Assembly: GCF_900636545.1 (NCBI RefSeq) | Contig: NZ_LR134290.1 | Span: 3,844,001-3,908,000 of the forward strand | Origin: Pseudomonas mendocina | GTDB lineage: Bacteria > Pseudomonadota > Gammaproteobacteria > Pseudomonadales > Pseudomonadaceae | Direction: 5' to 3' | DNA: 64,000 nt | Shown here: one piece after another, positions 1 to 9,817 of the stretch | Numbering within the stretch: position 1 is the stretch's first letter | How the letters are laid out: the number at the start of each line of letters is the position of its first letter | The notes under the pieces: model-generated | The model's database searches: none | Told to the model about the DNA's origin: nothing | The model's input: only the letters and a program-made list of their open reading frames with translations | Translations under genes and position numbers: made by a program

Positions 1-1133
<1,133 letters not shown>

Positions 1134-1137
1134 ATGC

Positions 1138-1605
1138 CTACAGCAAGCTCTGATTACCTGCCGCGCAGCGGCTGATGGCCTGGCGCTCCGCCGGCAGCCC
1201 TTTCAAACGCGTGGCGCACTGCGCCTGACTCGGGACCCGCTCGACCTGCAGGTTGGCATGCGCATCGATACTGATCAGATACGCATGGTTGTAGCGCGCT
1301 CGATCGTTCCAGTCGCTGAACCGTTGGGTGGCGAGTACGCAGCGGTAATCCAGATGACCGGTAAAGCCCTGTAAGCGATCACGCATGAAGATATGGTGGT
1401 AACGCTGCCAGTCGCGGTCACGCTGGCCGACGCGCACCGCCTCCTGGCAAGCCTCCAGCGTGGTGATCTGTGGCTCGTGCAGGAAAATACTCTGCGCCAG
1501 GTTCGAGCCGCCTAACTGCACACTGGCCACCAGATACACCTCAGGCTGCGCAGCCACAACCGGCGCAGCCAGCAGTGCCAGCACGCTCAACATCCCTTTG
1601 TTCAT
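1138..1605 (-). CDS. Small secreted protein of unknown function
   Basis: This is a 155-residue protein with a clear Sec signal peptide (residues 1 to about 19, hydrophobic core then VAAQ). The mature part has no domain I recognise. It contains several cysteines spread along the chain, compatible with disulfides in the periplasm, and a basic, Arg-rich middle. A GGGAGCG Shine-Dalgarno precedes the ATG. It lies between mltF (convergent, 4 bp gap) and tadA (upstream, same strand, 21 bp gap), and an unnamed gene occupies the same place in P. aeruginosa as far as I recall. I infer a conserved periplasmic protein; no function can be read from the sequence. Confidence 0.8.
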   Translation of the reverse strand: MNKGMLSVLALLAAPVVAAQPEVYLVASVQLGGSNLAQSIFLHEPQITTLEACQEAVRVGQRDRDWQRYHHIFMRDRLQGFTGHLDYRCVLATQRFSDWNDRARYNHAYLISIDAHANLQVERVPSQAQCATRLKGLPAERQAISRCAAGNQSLL

Positions 1606-1626
1606 AATCGCTCCCGGTAAAGAGGC

Positions 1627-2103
1627 TCAGCCGCGCCGGGCCTTGAAAAAGTCTTTCAGCAGTGCCCCGCTCTCCTCTGCCAGCAAGCCACCTTCCACCA
1701 GTACGCGATGGTTGAGAAAGGCTTGATCGAAGAACTGCCCCTGACTGATCGCCACGCCCGCACGCGGCTCGCTGGCAGCGAACACCACACGAGCGATGCG
1801 CGCATGCACGATCAAGCCAGCGCACATGCTGCAGGGTTCCAGGGTGACGTATAGCGTGCTACCGGGCAGTCGATAGTTCTGCACACTTTGCGCCGCAGCG
1901 CGAATCGCCACCATCTCGGCATGGGCGCTGGGGTCATGACGCAGGATCGGACAGTTGAAGCCCTGGCCCACCACCTCACCGTCCTGCACCAGCACGGCAC
2001 CGACCGGCACTTCACCCTGCCCAGCGCCCAGACGCGCCTGCGCCAGCGCCAGGCGCATGAAGTGCTCGTCACGCGAGCGGTCGATGATCTGCGGTCTTTT
2101 CAT
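1627..2103 (-). CDS. tadA: tRNA-specific adenosine deaminase TadA
   Basis: This 158-residue protein converts adenosine-34 to inosine in the anticodon of tRNA-Arg(ACG), an essential wobble modification. The zinc-dependent cytidine/deoxycytidylate deaminase fold is evident: HAE at residues 61-63 (His zinc ligand and catalytic Glu) and PCSMC at 90-94 (two Cys zinc ligands). Length and the conserved ending of the catalytic domain fit bacterial TadA. It sits upstream of the small secreted-protein gene and downstream of the multicopper oxidase on the same strand. The start at 2103 (MKRPQ) is plausible; an in-frame Met at residue 16 would cut into the first helix and is less likely. Confidence 0.95.
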   Translation of the reverse strand: MKRPQIIDRSRDEHFMRLALAQARLGAGQGEVPVGAVLVQDGEVVGQGFNCPILRHDPSAHAEMVAIRAAAQSVQNYRLPGSTLYVTLEPCSMCAGLIVHARIARVVFAASEPRAGVAISQGQFFDQAFLNHRVLVEGGLLAEESGALLKDFFKARRG

Positions 2104-2144
2104 TGCAACAATCCGTAGGACGCCGGCGAAAAAGGGCGCCTAAC

Positions 2145-3515
2145 CTACACCACTTCGATGGCCGCCATCAGCCCCGTTTCCATATGGTCGATCACGTGAC
2201 AATGGAACATCCACACCCCGGGATTATCAGCAACGAAGGCAATGCGTGCCGTCTCGTTCTTGCCCAACAGATAGGTATCGGTGAAATACGGAATGATCTT
2301 GCGTCGATCCGACCCCAGCACCTTGAAGGTCATGCCGTGCAGATGGATGGGGTGCTGATACTGCGCCATGTTGCGCAGCACGAAAACGTAGTGGCCATCC
2401 TTCTTCAGCGTGGCGATCGGGCGATCAGCGCAGGTCTTATCGTTGATGTCCCAGGCCTGGCCGTTGATCTGCCAGTACTTGTAGCTGCCGCCACGCTCGA
2501 CATCGCCGGACAGCATCGCCGCCCACTCGAAGTTGAAACGCAGCGTCTCGGCGCGCGCCAGGTCCGGCTCGGCAATCGGGTTGGCCGGCAGTGGCGGCGG
2601 CCAGTCACCGGCGGCTTCGCTACTGGCGACACCTTTCAAGGTGGCCAGGCGCAGCGGACCATTGCGTAGCGACAACGCCTCGCCGGCAGATGGCACCTTC
2701 AGCGCCAGGTCGATGCGCATGCCCGGCCCCAGCCAGTACTCCTTGCCCAATGGCCGCGGCTGCACTGGATTGCCATCCAGCGCATAGATGCGCGCCTCAC
2801 CGCCAGGCAGGTTGAGGCGGTAGGTGATGGTGTTGTCGACATTGATCAGGCGCAGCCGCACCACCTGCCCTTCCGGCAGCTCCAAGGTCGGATTGGGCTC
2901 GCCGTTGATGGTGGTCAGTCGTCCGCGCGTACCTTCGCGCGCCGCCTGGCGCGGCACCAGAAATTCGGTGAAGGCGCCCTGCTCGTCGATGTGCCAGGTC
3001 TTCAGGCTCAGCGTGCGCTCATGGCGGAAGCCGGTCGGCTCGCGCTCCTCGACGATCAGCGGCCCGACCAGACCACGCCCCAGTTGCTCGGCGCTGGCGG
3101 TATGCGGGTGGTACCAGAAGCTGCCGGCGTCATGGCAGATGAAGTCGTAGTCGAAATACTCGCCTGGCAGCACCGGAGCCTGGGAGACATAGGGCACGCC
3201 GTCCATCTCCAGCGGCAGGCGGATGCCATGCCAGTGAATGGTGCTTTGCACGTCCAGCTTATTGATGAAGCGCACTCGCAGGCGCTCGCCTTGGCGGCAA
3301 CGCAGCTCCACCCCAGGCGCCTGGCCACCATAGCCCCAGGCCTGCGTCACATGCCCCGGTACCAGTTCCAGATCAAGCGGCGCGGCGATCAGCTCGTAAT
3401 CGTGCGTGGCAACATTCTCCGGGCGCCCCAGCCAATAGCGCACGCCACCAGCACCCAGCCCGGCCACACCCAGCCCAACCAAACCGGCCAGCACCTGTCT
3501 GCGGGTAAACGACAT
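2145..3515 (-). CDS. Tat-exported multicopper oxidase
   Basis: A 456-residue periplasmic laccase-type oxidase. The N terminus has a twin-arginine signal (TRRQVLAG at residues 4-11, then a hydrophobic stretch), so it is exported folded. Copper-ligand motifs are complete: HWH 94-96, HPH 136-138, HPIHLH 388-393 and HCH 438-440 with a downstream Met at 450 as possible type-1 axial ligand. Three cupredoxin domains are implied. I chose the ATG at 3513-3515 because GAGG lies six bases upstream; the upstream in-frame ATG at 3521 abuts that GAGG directly. The substrate is unknown; copper or phenol oxidation (CueO/CopA-like) is the family expectation. It is not a Met-rich CopA by inspection, and no copper-resistance genes are adjacent. 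Confidence 0.9.
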   Translation of the reverse strand: MSFTRRQVLAGLVGLGVAGLGAGGVRYWLGRPENVATHDYELIAAPLDLELVPGHVTQAWGYGGQAPGVELRCRQGERLRVRFINKLDVQSTIHWHGIRLPLEMDGVPYVSQAPVLPGEYFDYDFICHDAGSFWYHPHTASAEQLGRGLVGPLIVEEREPTGFRHERTLSLKTWHIDEQGAFTEFLVPRQAAREGTRGRLTTINGEPNPTLELPEGQVVRLRLINVDNTITYRLNLPGGEARIYALDGNPVQPRPLGKEYWLGPGMRIDLALKVPSAGEALSLRNGPLRLATLKGVASSEAAGDWPPPLPANPIAEPDLARAETLRFNFEWAAMLSGDVERGGSYKYWQINGQAWDINDKTCADRPIATLKKDGHYVFVLRNMAQYQHPIHLHGMTFKVLGSDRRKIIPYFTDTYLLGKNETARIAFVADNPGVWMFHCHVIDHMETGLMAAIEVV

Positions 3516-3696
3516 CTTCATCCTCGGCAATCCGTGAGCAGACTCAACTGCACTATCTTCTCATTTTCACGAACAGCCCGACGAGCACCTTGGCAAGACA
3601 AATTGCCGCGGCACCCAATGCGAGATTGTCGCCCAGATGGGAAGCCGCCGACCGGTATAGAATCGCCGGGCACTTCACAGGAACGTTTACCTGAAC

Positions 3697-4167
3697 ATGG
3701 ACAGTTTCTTTTTCGACACCCCCTTGGCCATCATGACGGTCGCGATAACCCCCATGCTTTTGCTCATGTGGATCGGGCTCATGGCAGCGTTTGGGGAAAT
3801 GATCTGGACTGACTGCTACCGGTTGAGCCGCCCACACGACATCGTAAAAGCGGCGATCATCGATCAGAAGCTCGTCAACGCGCGCATCAGCGTTGGCAAA
3901 ACCACAATGGTCAGTCTCAAACCGGTCTATCGCCTGCGTTACGAGTACGAACAGCGCGCCTACGAAGTGGAGCATCTTGTGCTCAATCAGGAGCATGTCG
4001 AGCTCGATCGGCAGGCCGGTACCTTTCTGCTCTACGTTCCCAAAGCGAACCCGGCCGATGCCACTCCCGAAGCTCCTAGTGCTGCATCGCCCTTTGCGGC
4101 GATCATGCTGATGATCATGGGCTACATGATCTGGGAAGCCGCGCCAACGCTGCTGACAGGACTCTGA
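3697..4167 (+). CDS. Small membrane protein, DUF3592-like
   Basis: A 156-residue protein with a transmembrane segment near residues 8-30 and a second at about 133-153. Between them is a soluble part with a pattern of alternating Tyr and Val residues (YRLRYEYEQRAYEVEH) resembling the DUF3592 family, which has a small beta-rich domain between two helices. That family link is by eye only. It starts a two-gene unit with the next gene, two bases after its stop. The SD is weak (AGGAACG about 12 bases upstream). The gene diverges from the multicopper oxidase; function is unknown. Confidence 0.7.
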   Translation: MDSFFFDTPLAIMTVAITPMLLLMWIGLMAAFGEMIWTDCYRLSRPHDIVKAAIIDQKLVNARISVGKTTMVSLKPVYRLRYEYEQRAYEVEHLVLNQEHVELDRQAGTFLLYVPKANPADATPEAPSAASPFAAIMLMIMGYMIWEAAPTLLTGL

Positions 4168-4169
4168 GC

Positions 4170-4685
4170 ATGATCGTGGTATTCATCCTACTCGGTGGCC
4201 TTCTGTGGCTGATCAGCCTGCTGCTTTCCGCCTTTTCCGCCTGGGGCTTGTACAAGCTGGCGCAACTGCTGTGGAAAAAAATCCGCCGGGCCTTACTGCG
4301 CCCAGGTACGGCGCAAATCACCTCTTACGAAGTCTTCGCTCCAGACCCCGAGGATATTCACGTCCAGGACACCCGCCCGCATATCCGCCTCGAGTTGGAC
4401 TGTGAGCGCCGTGGACAGCACTTTCAGATATCCCTCGGCCCATTGACCTGCGAGGAGCTGTTCCCCGCTCTGGACCTACCCGCGCATCATGTCGCCTGCT
4501 GGCTGAGCGATGAGGACTGGCGCCAGTTGCTGGAAGATCGCTGGATCACCATCGCCTGCGACTGGCAGCAGCGCAAAGCGATACTCACCAGCCAGATTCG
4601 TCAGGACAGGCGCATCCTGCTGATCAGCTTTCTGAGCGTTAGCCTATTCGCACTCACCGCCATTCTGTCTCTGCTGCAACGCTAA
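4170..4685 (+). CDS. Small membrane protein of unknown function
   Basis: A 171-residue protein with an N-terminal transmembrane segment (residues 2-26) and a C-terminal one (about 149-169), enclosing a polar domain rich in Asp, Glu, Trp and Arg. This is the same topology as the preceding protein, so the two may form a complex. The start codon lies two bases after the upstream stop, which implies translational coupling. No catalytic motif is visible. The gene ends 15 bases before the outer att-like repeat of the islet, so it is the last gene on this side before the insertion. Confidence 0.7.
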   Translation: MIVVFILLGGLLWLISLLLSAFSAWGLYKLAQLLWKKIRRALLRPGTAQITSYEVFAPDPEDIHVQDTRPHIRLELDCERRGQHFQISLGPLTCEELFPALDLPAHHVACWLSDEDWRQLLEDRWITIACDWQQRKAILTSQIRQDRRILLISFLSVSLFALTAILSLLQR

Positions 4686-4699
4686 AGCATGCGGACATG

Positions 4700-4770
4700 A
4701 AAAGCCGGCCTAAGCCTATTTTTTCATTGAGCGCGACGAGATCATTCCCTCGCCATGGTCGCTGGCTGCG
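4700..4770 (-). repeat. Degenerate copy of the guaA 3' end and terminator (distal att-like repeat)
   Basis: This stretch aligns collinearly, with one 1-base gap, to 6509-6578, which covers the true guaA terminator and last codons. About 55 of 71 positions agree by hand alignment, including the 12-base core ATGGTCGCTGGC (4755-4766) and CCGGCCTAAGCC. Read on the minus strand in the guaA frame it gives QPATMARE-stop against [12 protein letters not shown] in GuaA. It is a direct repeat of the guaA end, as expected for an element that integrated into guaA and carried a replacement 3' end. Confidence 0.75.
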
Positions 4771-4936
4771 CCCATAACGACGAATGCGCTTTTTTACAGT
4801 TGGGGCCTAGGTCGGTTCGCTCACTGTTCCTTTGCCAACCGTAGAGCAAGGAGACCTAGATATCGAGCCGTTCAGTGCCAGCTCGTTCAACCATATCTCT
4901 TCGGTTTCTCAGCAGCAGTGGTGGCTGCGAAACAAT

Positions 4937-5158
4937 CCGCTCTACAAAGACAGACGCAAGATTGAGAAAGCCAAGCCCCAAGTGCGCGCCAAGGTAGAAC
5001 ACCCGTTATGGGTGATCAAGCAGCCGTTTGGTCATGTAAAAACACGCTTCCGAGGCTTGGCGAAGAACACGACTCAGCTGATGACCTTGCTTGCCCTGGC
5101 GACCCAATGGATGGCGCACCGAAATTTGCTGACTACCGCAGGAGAGGTACGCCTGTAA
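4937..5158 (+). pseudogene. IS5-family transposase remnant (C-terminal fragment)
   Basis: An open stretch encodes NPLYKDRRKIEKAK, QVRAKVEHP, FGHVKTRFRGLAKN and a terminal ALATQWMAHRNLL. This is the signature of the end of IS5-group DDE transposases, with the YREK-like region around RRKIEKAKPQVRAKVEH. An ATG-initiated frame could start at 4832, but residues before about position 35 do not resemble a transposase and the catalytic N-terminal two thirds are missing. It is therefore a dead fragment. Flanking sequence shows no convincing terminal inverted repeats or target duplication. Confidence 0.8.
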
Positions 5159-5285
5159 TACAGAGGATCGCTGCCACGCAATGCTCGCGGCGGCTAAAAC
5201 TCAGAAATAAGGTACAGCCCGACCGATTTACATTGGGTGCCACTTTCAAAATCGGCAGAGATCGAAATCACTCAGAAAGATAGAG

Positions 5286-6272
5286 TTACTTCAGACCACC
5301 CTTAACTAACACGCAAAACAAATTATAATTACCACCTGACAAGTAAATATCGCGCTTATAACCAAAACGCAACAATGAGCGCCTTACAAACGCCATCAAA
5401 CCTAAGTCGACAAGACAGGTAAGCAGTCTGCTCTTGATCTGCGCCTTCCAAGACCGCTCACTAAGATCAACAATAAAATTGCTATCCGATGGAAAACCGA
5501 GTTGCTGGTAATGGTAAACCGAAAGACCACTTTTACGACACAACTCCGACACAGCACCACTCGTCAGATACTGCATATGTTCCAAGTCGACACGCAGAGC
5601 AATCTTGCGATCATCATTCGCGATAGCGTCCCCGTTCGGAGTCCATATTAAGATCTTGCCGCCGTTATCAAGCAACTCGCACAAAGCAGAGATGAGCTGA
5701 TTAGGGTCCAGCAGGTGCTCAATCACATCATTCAAAACAATGAGATCGAATTTTTCATCGATGGTTTTCAACACATCGATGCCACCCAAGGAAACAGATT
5801 CAAGGCCGAGTTGGTGGCAGATCGAAACCGCAGCATGATCAAACTCAACACCTGCAACAGAAGCACCCAGTCGTTTTGCTTGATACAGGAACTCTCCTAG
5901 ACCACAGCCGAAATCAAGCACCCTATATTCTGCACCTGACTTGGAGGGCATATCCTTTACAAGAAAACTCAACCTTGGATCGGATAGCGGATCCAAAACA
6001 TCCAACTCGGACTTTATATTCTCAACACCACCACCTATACGCCCGGCAAAATGCGCAATATGGTAAGAACTATAAAAATCGTTGAGCAAACCTTCGGAGG
6101 GCGCCGGAGAGACATAATAACAACCACACGTCGAACAACTTAATACAGAACACTTATCAGGACGAATGTAAGATGGCTCAGCCCCGATCGCGCCACAGAA
6201 AGGGCAGTCTCTACTCTCAAAACGAGAAAAATCCCAATTTATTGTTCGCTGATCGAGAGGTTCGAGAATCAT
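5286..6272 (-). CDS. Class I SAM-dependent methyltransferase with N-terminal Cys cluster
   Basis: A 328-residue protein. Residues 23-51 contain six cysteines (CxxC at 23-26, then C41, C46, C49, C51), a probable zinc-binding lead-in. Residues 118-128 are methyltransferase motif I (VLDFGCGLGEF), followed by an acidic loop, then LIVLNDVIEHLLDP and LIWTPNGD, typical of the Methyltransf_23/UbiG-like fold. The Cys-rich plus methyltransferase arrangement is found in enzymes acting on surface-sugar nucleotides or small metabolites; the substrate here is unknown. I start at the ATG at 6272 because AAGGAAA lies just upstream; a longer frame to 6386 encodes an implausible Ser/Trp-rich N terminus. The gene is AT-rich with codons unlike its neighbours, so horizontally acquired, and has no partner genes. 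Confidence 0.8.
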   Translation of the reverse strand: MILEPLDQRTINWDFSRFESRDCPFCGAIGAEPSYIRPDKCSVLSCSTCGCYYVSPAPSEGLLNDFYSSYHIAHFAGRIGGGVENIKSELDVLDPLSDPRLSFLVKDMPSKSGAEYRVLDFGCGLGEFLYQAKRLGASVAGVEFDHAAVSICHQLGLESVSLGGIDVLKTIDEKFDLIVLNDVIEHLLDPNQLISALCELLDNGGKILIWTPNGDAIANDDRKIALRVDLEHMQYLTSGAVSELCRKSGLSVYHYQQLGFPSDSNFIVDLSERSWKAQIKSRLLTCLVDLGLMAFVRRSLLRFGYKRDIYLSGGNYNLFCVLVKGGLK

Positions 6273-6507
6273 TGCATTTCCTTTTGAGTCCGAAGCCCAA
6301 GCATGTGAAAACCAAACAACTATGCTGATGCTACTCCAACACGAGGCTCTGCGGCTCGAAAAGCATAACTCACTGACATCATTCATGCCCCGGCAGAAGA
6401 ACTGTAAGCAGGCGCACCAAGCCTTATGATCGCAGCGAGCAAGAATATCAATTGATGCCCAGTGGCAACATCAACATCATCTAGGATGATGTTTTCAAAC
6501 ATCCAAG

Positions 6508-6532
6508 AAAAAACCGGCCTAAGCCGGTTTTT
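6508..6532 (-). terminator. guaA terminator
   Basis: A near-perfect hairpin, ACCGGCTTAGGCCGGT on the minus strand, is followed by a T run and begins 17 bases after the guaA stop codon. It is symmetric enough to act in both directions. A decayed copy lies at 4700-4726. Confidence 0.85.
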
Positions 6533-6578
6533 CATGTAGCACTGCGGGATCACTCCCACTCAATGGTCGCTGGCGGCT
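6509..6578 (-). repeat. Proximal att-like repeat: functional guaA 3' end and terminator
   Basis: This is the functional copy of the direct repeat described at 4700-4770. It contains the codons for the conserved PPATIEWE C terminus of GuaA, the stop codon and the terminator. Spacing between the terminator and the 12-base core at 6563-6574 differs by one base from the distal copy. Confidence 0.7.
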
Positions 6579-8127
6579 TGCTCGACACGTCGTACGTGAC
6601 GCGGGAGATGCCGTCGATTTCGTTGATGATGCGGCCGCTGATGGTTTCCAGCAGCTCGTAGGGCAGGTGCGCCCAGCGAGCGGTCATGAAGTCCACGGTT
6701 TCCACGGCGCGCAGCGCGACGACCCAGGCGTAGCGGCGGCCGTCACCGACGACGCCGACCGATTTCACCGGCTGGAACACCACGAACGCCTGGCTGGTCT
6801 TGTGGTACCAGTCAGCCTTGCGCAGTTCTTCGATGAAGATGTGGTCGGCGCGACGCAGGATGTCGGCGTATTCCTTCTTCACTTCGCCAAGGATGCGCAC
6901 GCCCAGACCCGGGCCCGGGAACGGGTGGCGGTAGACCATGTCGTAGGGCAGGCCCAGCTCCAGGCCGATCTTGCGCACTTCGTCCTTGAACAGTTCACGC
7001 AGCGGCTCGACCAGCTTGAGGTTCATTTCCTCCGGCAGGCCACCGACGTTGTGGTGGCTCTTGATCACGTGAGCCTTGCCGCTCTTGGCGCCAGCCGACT
7101 CGATCACGTCCGGATAGATGGTGCCTTGGGCGAGGAACTTGATGTTCGGCAGCTTGCTGGCCTCGGCATCGAACACGTCGATGAAGGTGCGGCCGATGAT
7201 CTTGCGCTTCTTCTCCGGGTCGGCTTCGCCGGCCAGGTTACTGAGGAACTGCTCTTCGGCGTTGGCGCGGATCACCTTGACGCCCATGTTCTCGGCGAAC
7301 ATGGCCATCACCTGATCACCTTCGTGCAGGCGCAGAAGACCGTTGTCGACGAACACGCAGGTCAGTTGATCGCCGATGGCCTTGTGCAGCAGCGCCGCGA
7401 CCACCGAGGAGTCCACACCGCCGGACAGGCCGAGCAGCACATTGGCGTCGCCGACCTGAGCACGCACGGCAGCGATGGCGTCTTCGACGATGTTGGCCGG
7501 AGTCCACAGGGCTTCGCAGCCAGCGATTTCCAGCACGAAGCGCGACAGAATGCGACCGCCCTGCTTGGTGTGGGTCACTTCCGGGTGGAATTGCACGCCG
7601 TAGTAGTGGCGGGCGTCGTCGCACATCGCGGCGATCGGGCAGCTCGGGGTGCTGGCGAGAATGTGGAAGCCTTCCGGCAGGCGGGTGACCTTGTCGCCGT
7701 GGCTCATCCACACGTCGAGGCCCAGCACGCCGTCGGCGTCGACATGATCTTCGATACCTGCCAGCAGCTCGCTCTTGCCAACCACGTCGACACGGGCGTA
7801 GCCGAACTCACGCAGGTCGGAGCCTTCCACCTTGCCGCCGAGCTGCTCGGCCATGGTCTGCATGCCGTAGCAGATGCCCAGCACCGGCACATTCAGGTCG
7901 AACACGGCCTGCGGGGCGCGCGGGCTATTGGCTTCGTGCACCGACTCCGGACCGCCGGCGAGGATGATGCCGCGCGGAGCGAAGGCACGGATGTCCTCGT
8001 CGCTCATGTCCCAGGGGTGCAGCTCGCAATAGACGCCGATCTCGCGAACGCGGCGGGCGATCAGTTGGGTGTACTGGGAACCGAAGTCCAGAATGAGGAT
8101 GCGGTGGGCGTGAATGTCGTGGGCCAT
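6550..8127 (-). CDS. guaA: GMP synthase (glutamine-hydrolysing)
   Basis: This 525-residue enzyme aminates XMP to GMP using glutamine and ATP, the last step of guanine nucleotide synthesis. The N-terminal class I glutamine amidotransferase domain has its nucleophile Cys86 in LGICYGMQ and the FHPEVTHT histidine/glutamate. It is followed by the ATP-pyrophosphatase domain with the P-loop SGGVDSSV near residue 235, and a dimerisation domain ending in the conserved PPATIEWE. Full length. It lies 76 bases downstream of guaB on the same strand, the usual guaBA operon; I see nothing else in that gap. The 3' end is the attachment-like site of the islet but the coding sequence is intact. Confidence 0.98.
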   Translation of the reverse strand: MAHDIHAHRILILDFGSQYTQLIARRVREIGVYCELHPWDMSDEDIRAFAPRGIILAGGPESVHEANSPRAPQAVFDLNVPVLGICYGMQTMAEQLGGKVEGSDLREFGYARVDVVGKSELLAGIEDHVDADGVLGLDVWMSHGDKVTRLPEGFHILASTPSCPIAAMCDDARHYYGVQFHPEVTHTKQGGRILSRFVLEIAGCEALWTPANIVEDAIAAVRAQVGDANVLLGLSGGVDSSVVAALLHKAIGDQLTCVFVDNGLLRLHEGDQVMAMFAENMGVKVIRANAEEQFLSNLAGEADPEKKRKIIGRTFIDVFDAEASKLPNIKFLAQGTIYPDVIESAGAKSGKAHVIKSHHNVGGLPEEMNLKLVEPLRELFKDEVRKIGLELGLPYDMVYRHPFPGPGLGVRILGEVKKEYADILRRADHIFIEELRKADWYHKTSQAFVVFQPVKSVGVVGDGRRYAWVVALRAVETVDFMTARWAHLPYELLETISGRIINEIDGISRVTYDVSSKPPATIEWE

Positions 8128-8203
8128 GGCCGTCTCTCGTAGGTATTCACAAATGACACGGGGCTGATCGAACAGCCCCGTTATTCATATAAAGTGCGGC
8201 GAA

Positions 8204-9737
<1,534 letters not shown>

Positions 9738-9779
9738 TGCAAAGTGTGTCTCTAGGCAGGCATGCTGCGAAACACATAA

Positions 9780-9798
9780 AATAATGATTCTCAAAAAC
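9780..9798 (+). promoter_or_regulatory. Probable Fur box upstream of the TonB receptor
   Basis: The 19-mer AATAATGATTCTCAAAAAC matches the Fur consensus GATAATGATAATCATTATC at 13 of 19 positions, with an intact left half. It lies 20 bases before the receptor start codon, where Fur binding would block expression under iron sufficiency. Confidence 0.65.
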
Positions 9799-9817
9799 AC
9801 TTGCACTTGAGTGCCAA

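Larger units (their letters stand above)
4771..6508. mobile_element. Relict genomic islet inserted at the 3' end of guaA
   Basis: The segment between the two guaA-end repeats holds only an IS5-type transposase fragment and one AT-rich methyltransferase gene; the remaining sequence shows no convincing gene. Base composition, especially 5286-6510, is visibly more AT-rich than either flank. No integrase is present, so the element could not move on its own. The 3' end of guaA is, from general knowledge, an integration site used by tyrosine-recombinase genomic islands. I infer a decayed island. Bases 5159-5285 after the transposase fragment contain nothing I can identify. Confidence 0.65.

Noticed and set aside
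3553..3996. A minus-strand 147-codon frame over the start of the small membrane protein operon
   Set aside because: Overlaps the better-supported plus-strand gene with transmembrane segments; no SD or family.
4832..4936. N-terminal extension of the IS5 transposase fragment from an ATG at 4832
   Set aside because: Residues before the NPLYKDRRK segment do not resemble a transposase; the frame is open there by chance or by fusion at the truncation point.
6273..6386. Longer start for the islet methyltransferase
   Set aside because: The added 38 residues are Ser/Trp-rich without domain similarity, while AAGGAAA fits the ATG at 6272.
6667..8142. A 491-codon open frame on the plus strand opposite guaA
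   Set aside because: It is the reverse-complement shadow of a GC-rich gene; the His/Asp/Val-rich product has no family resemblance and guaA is certain.
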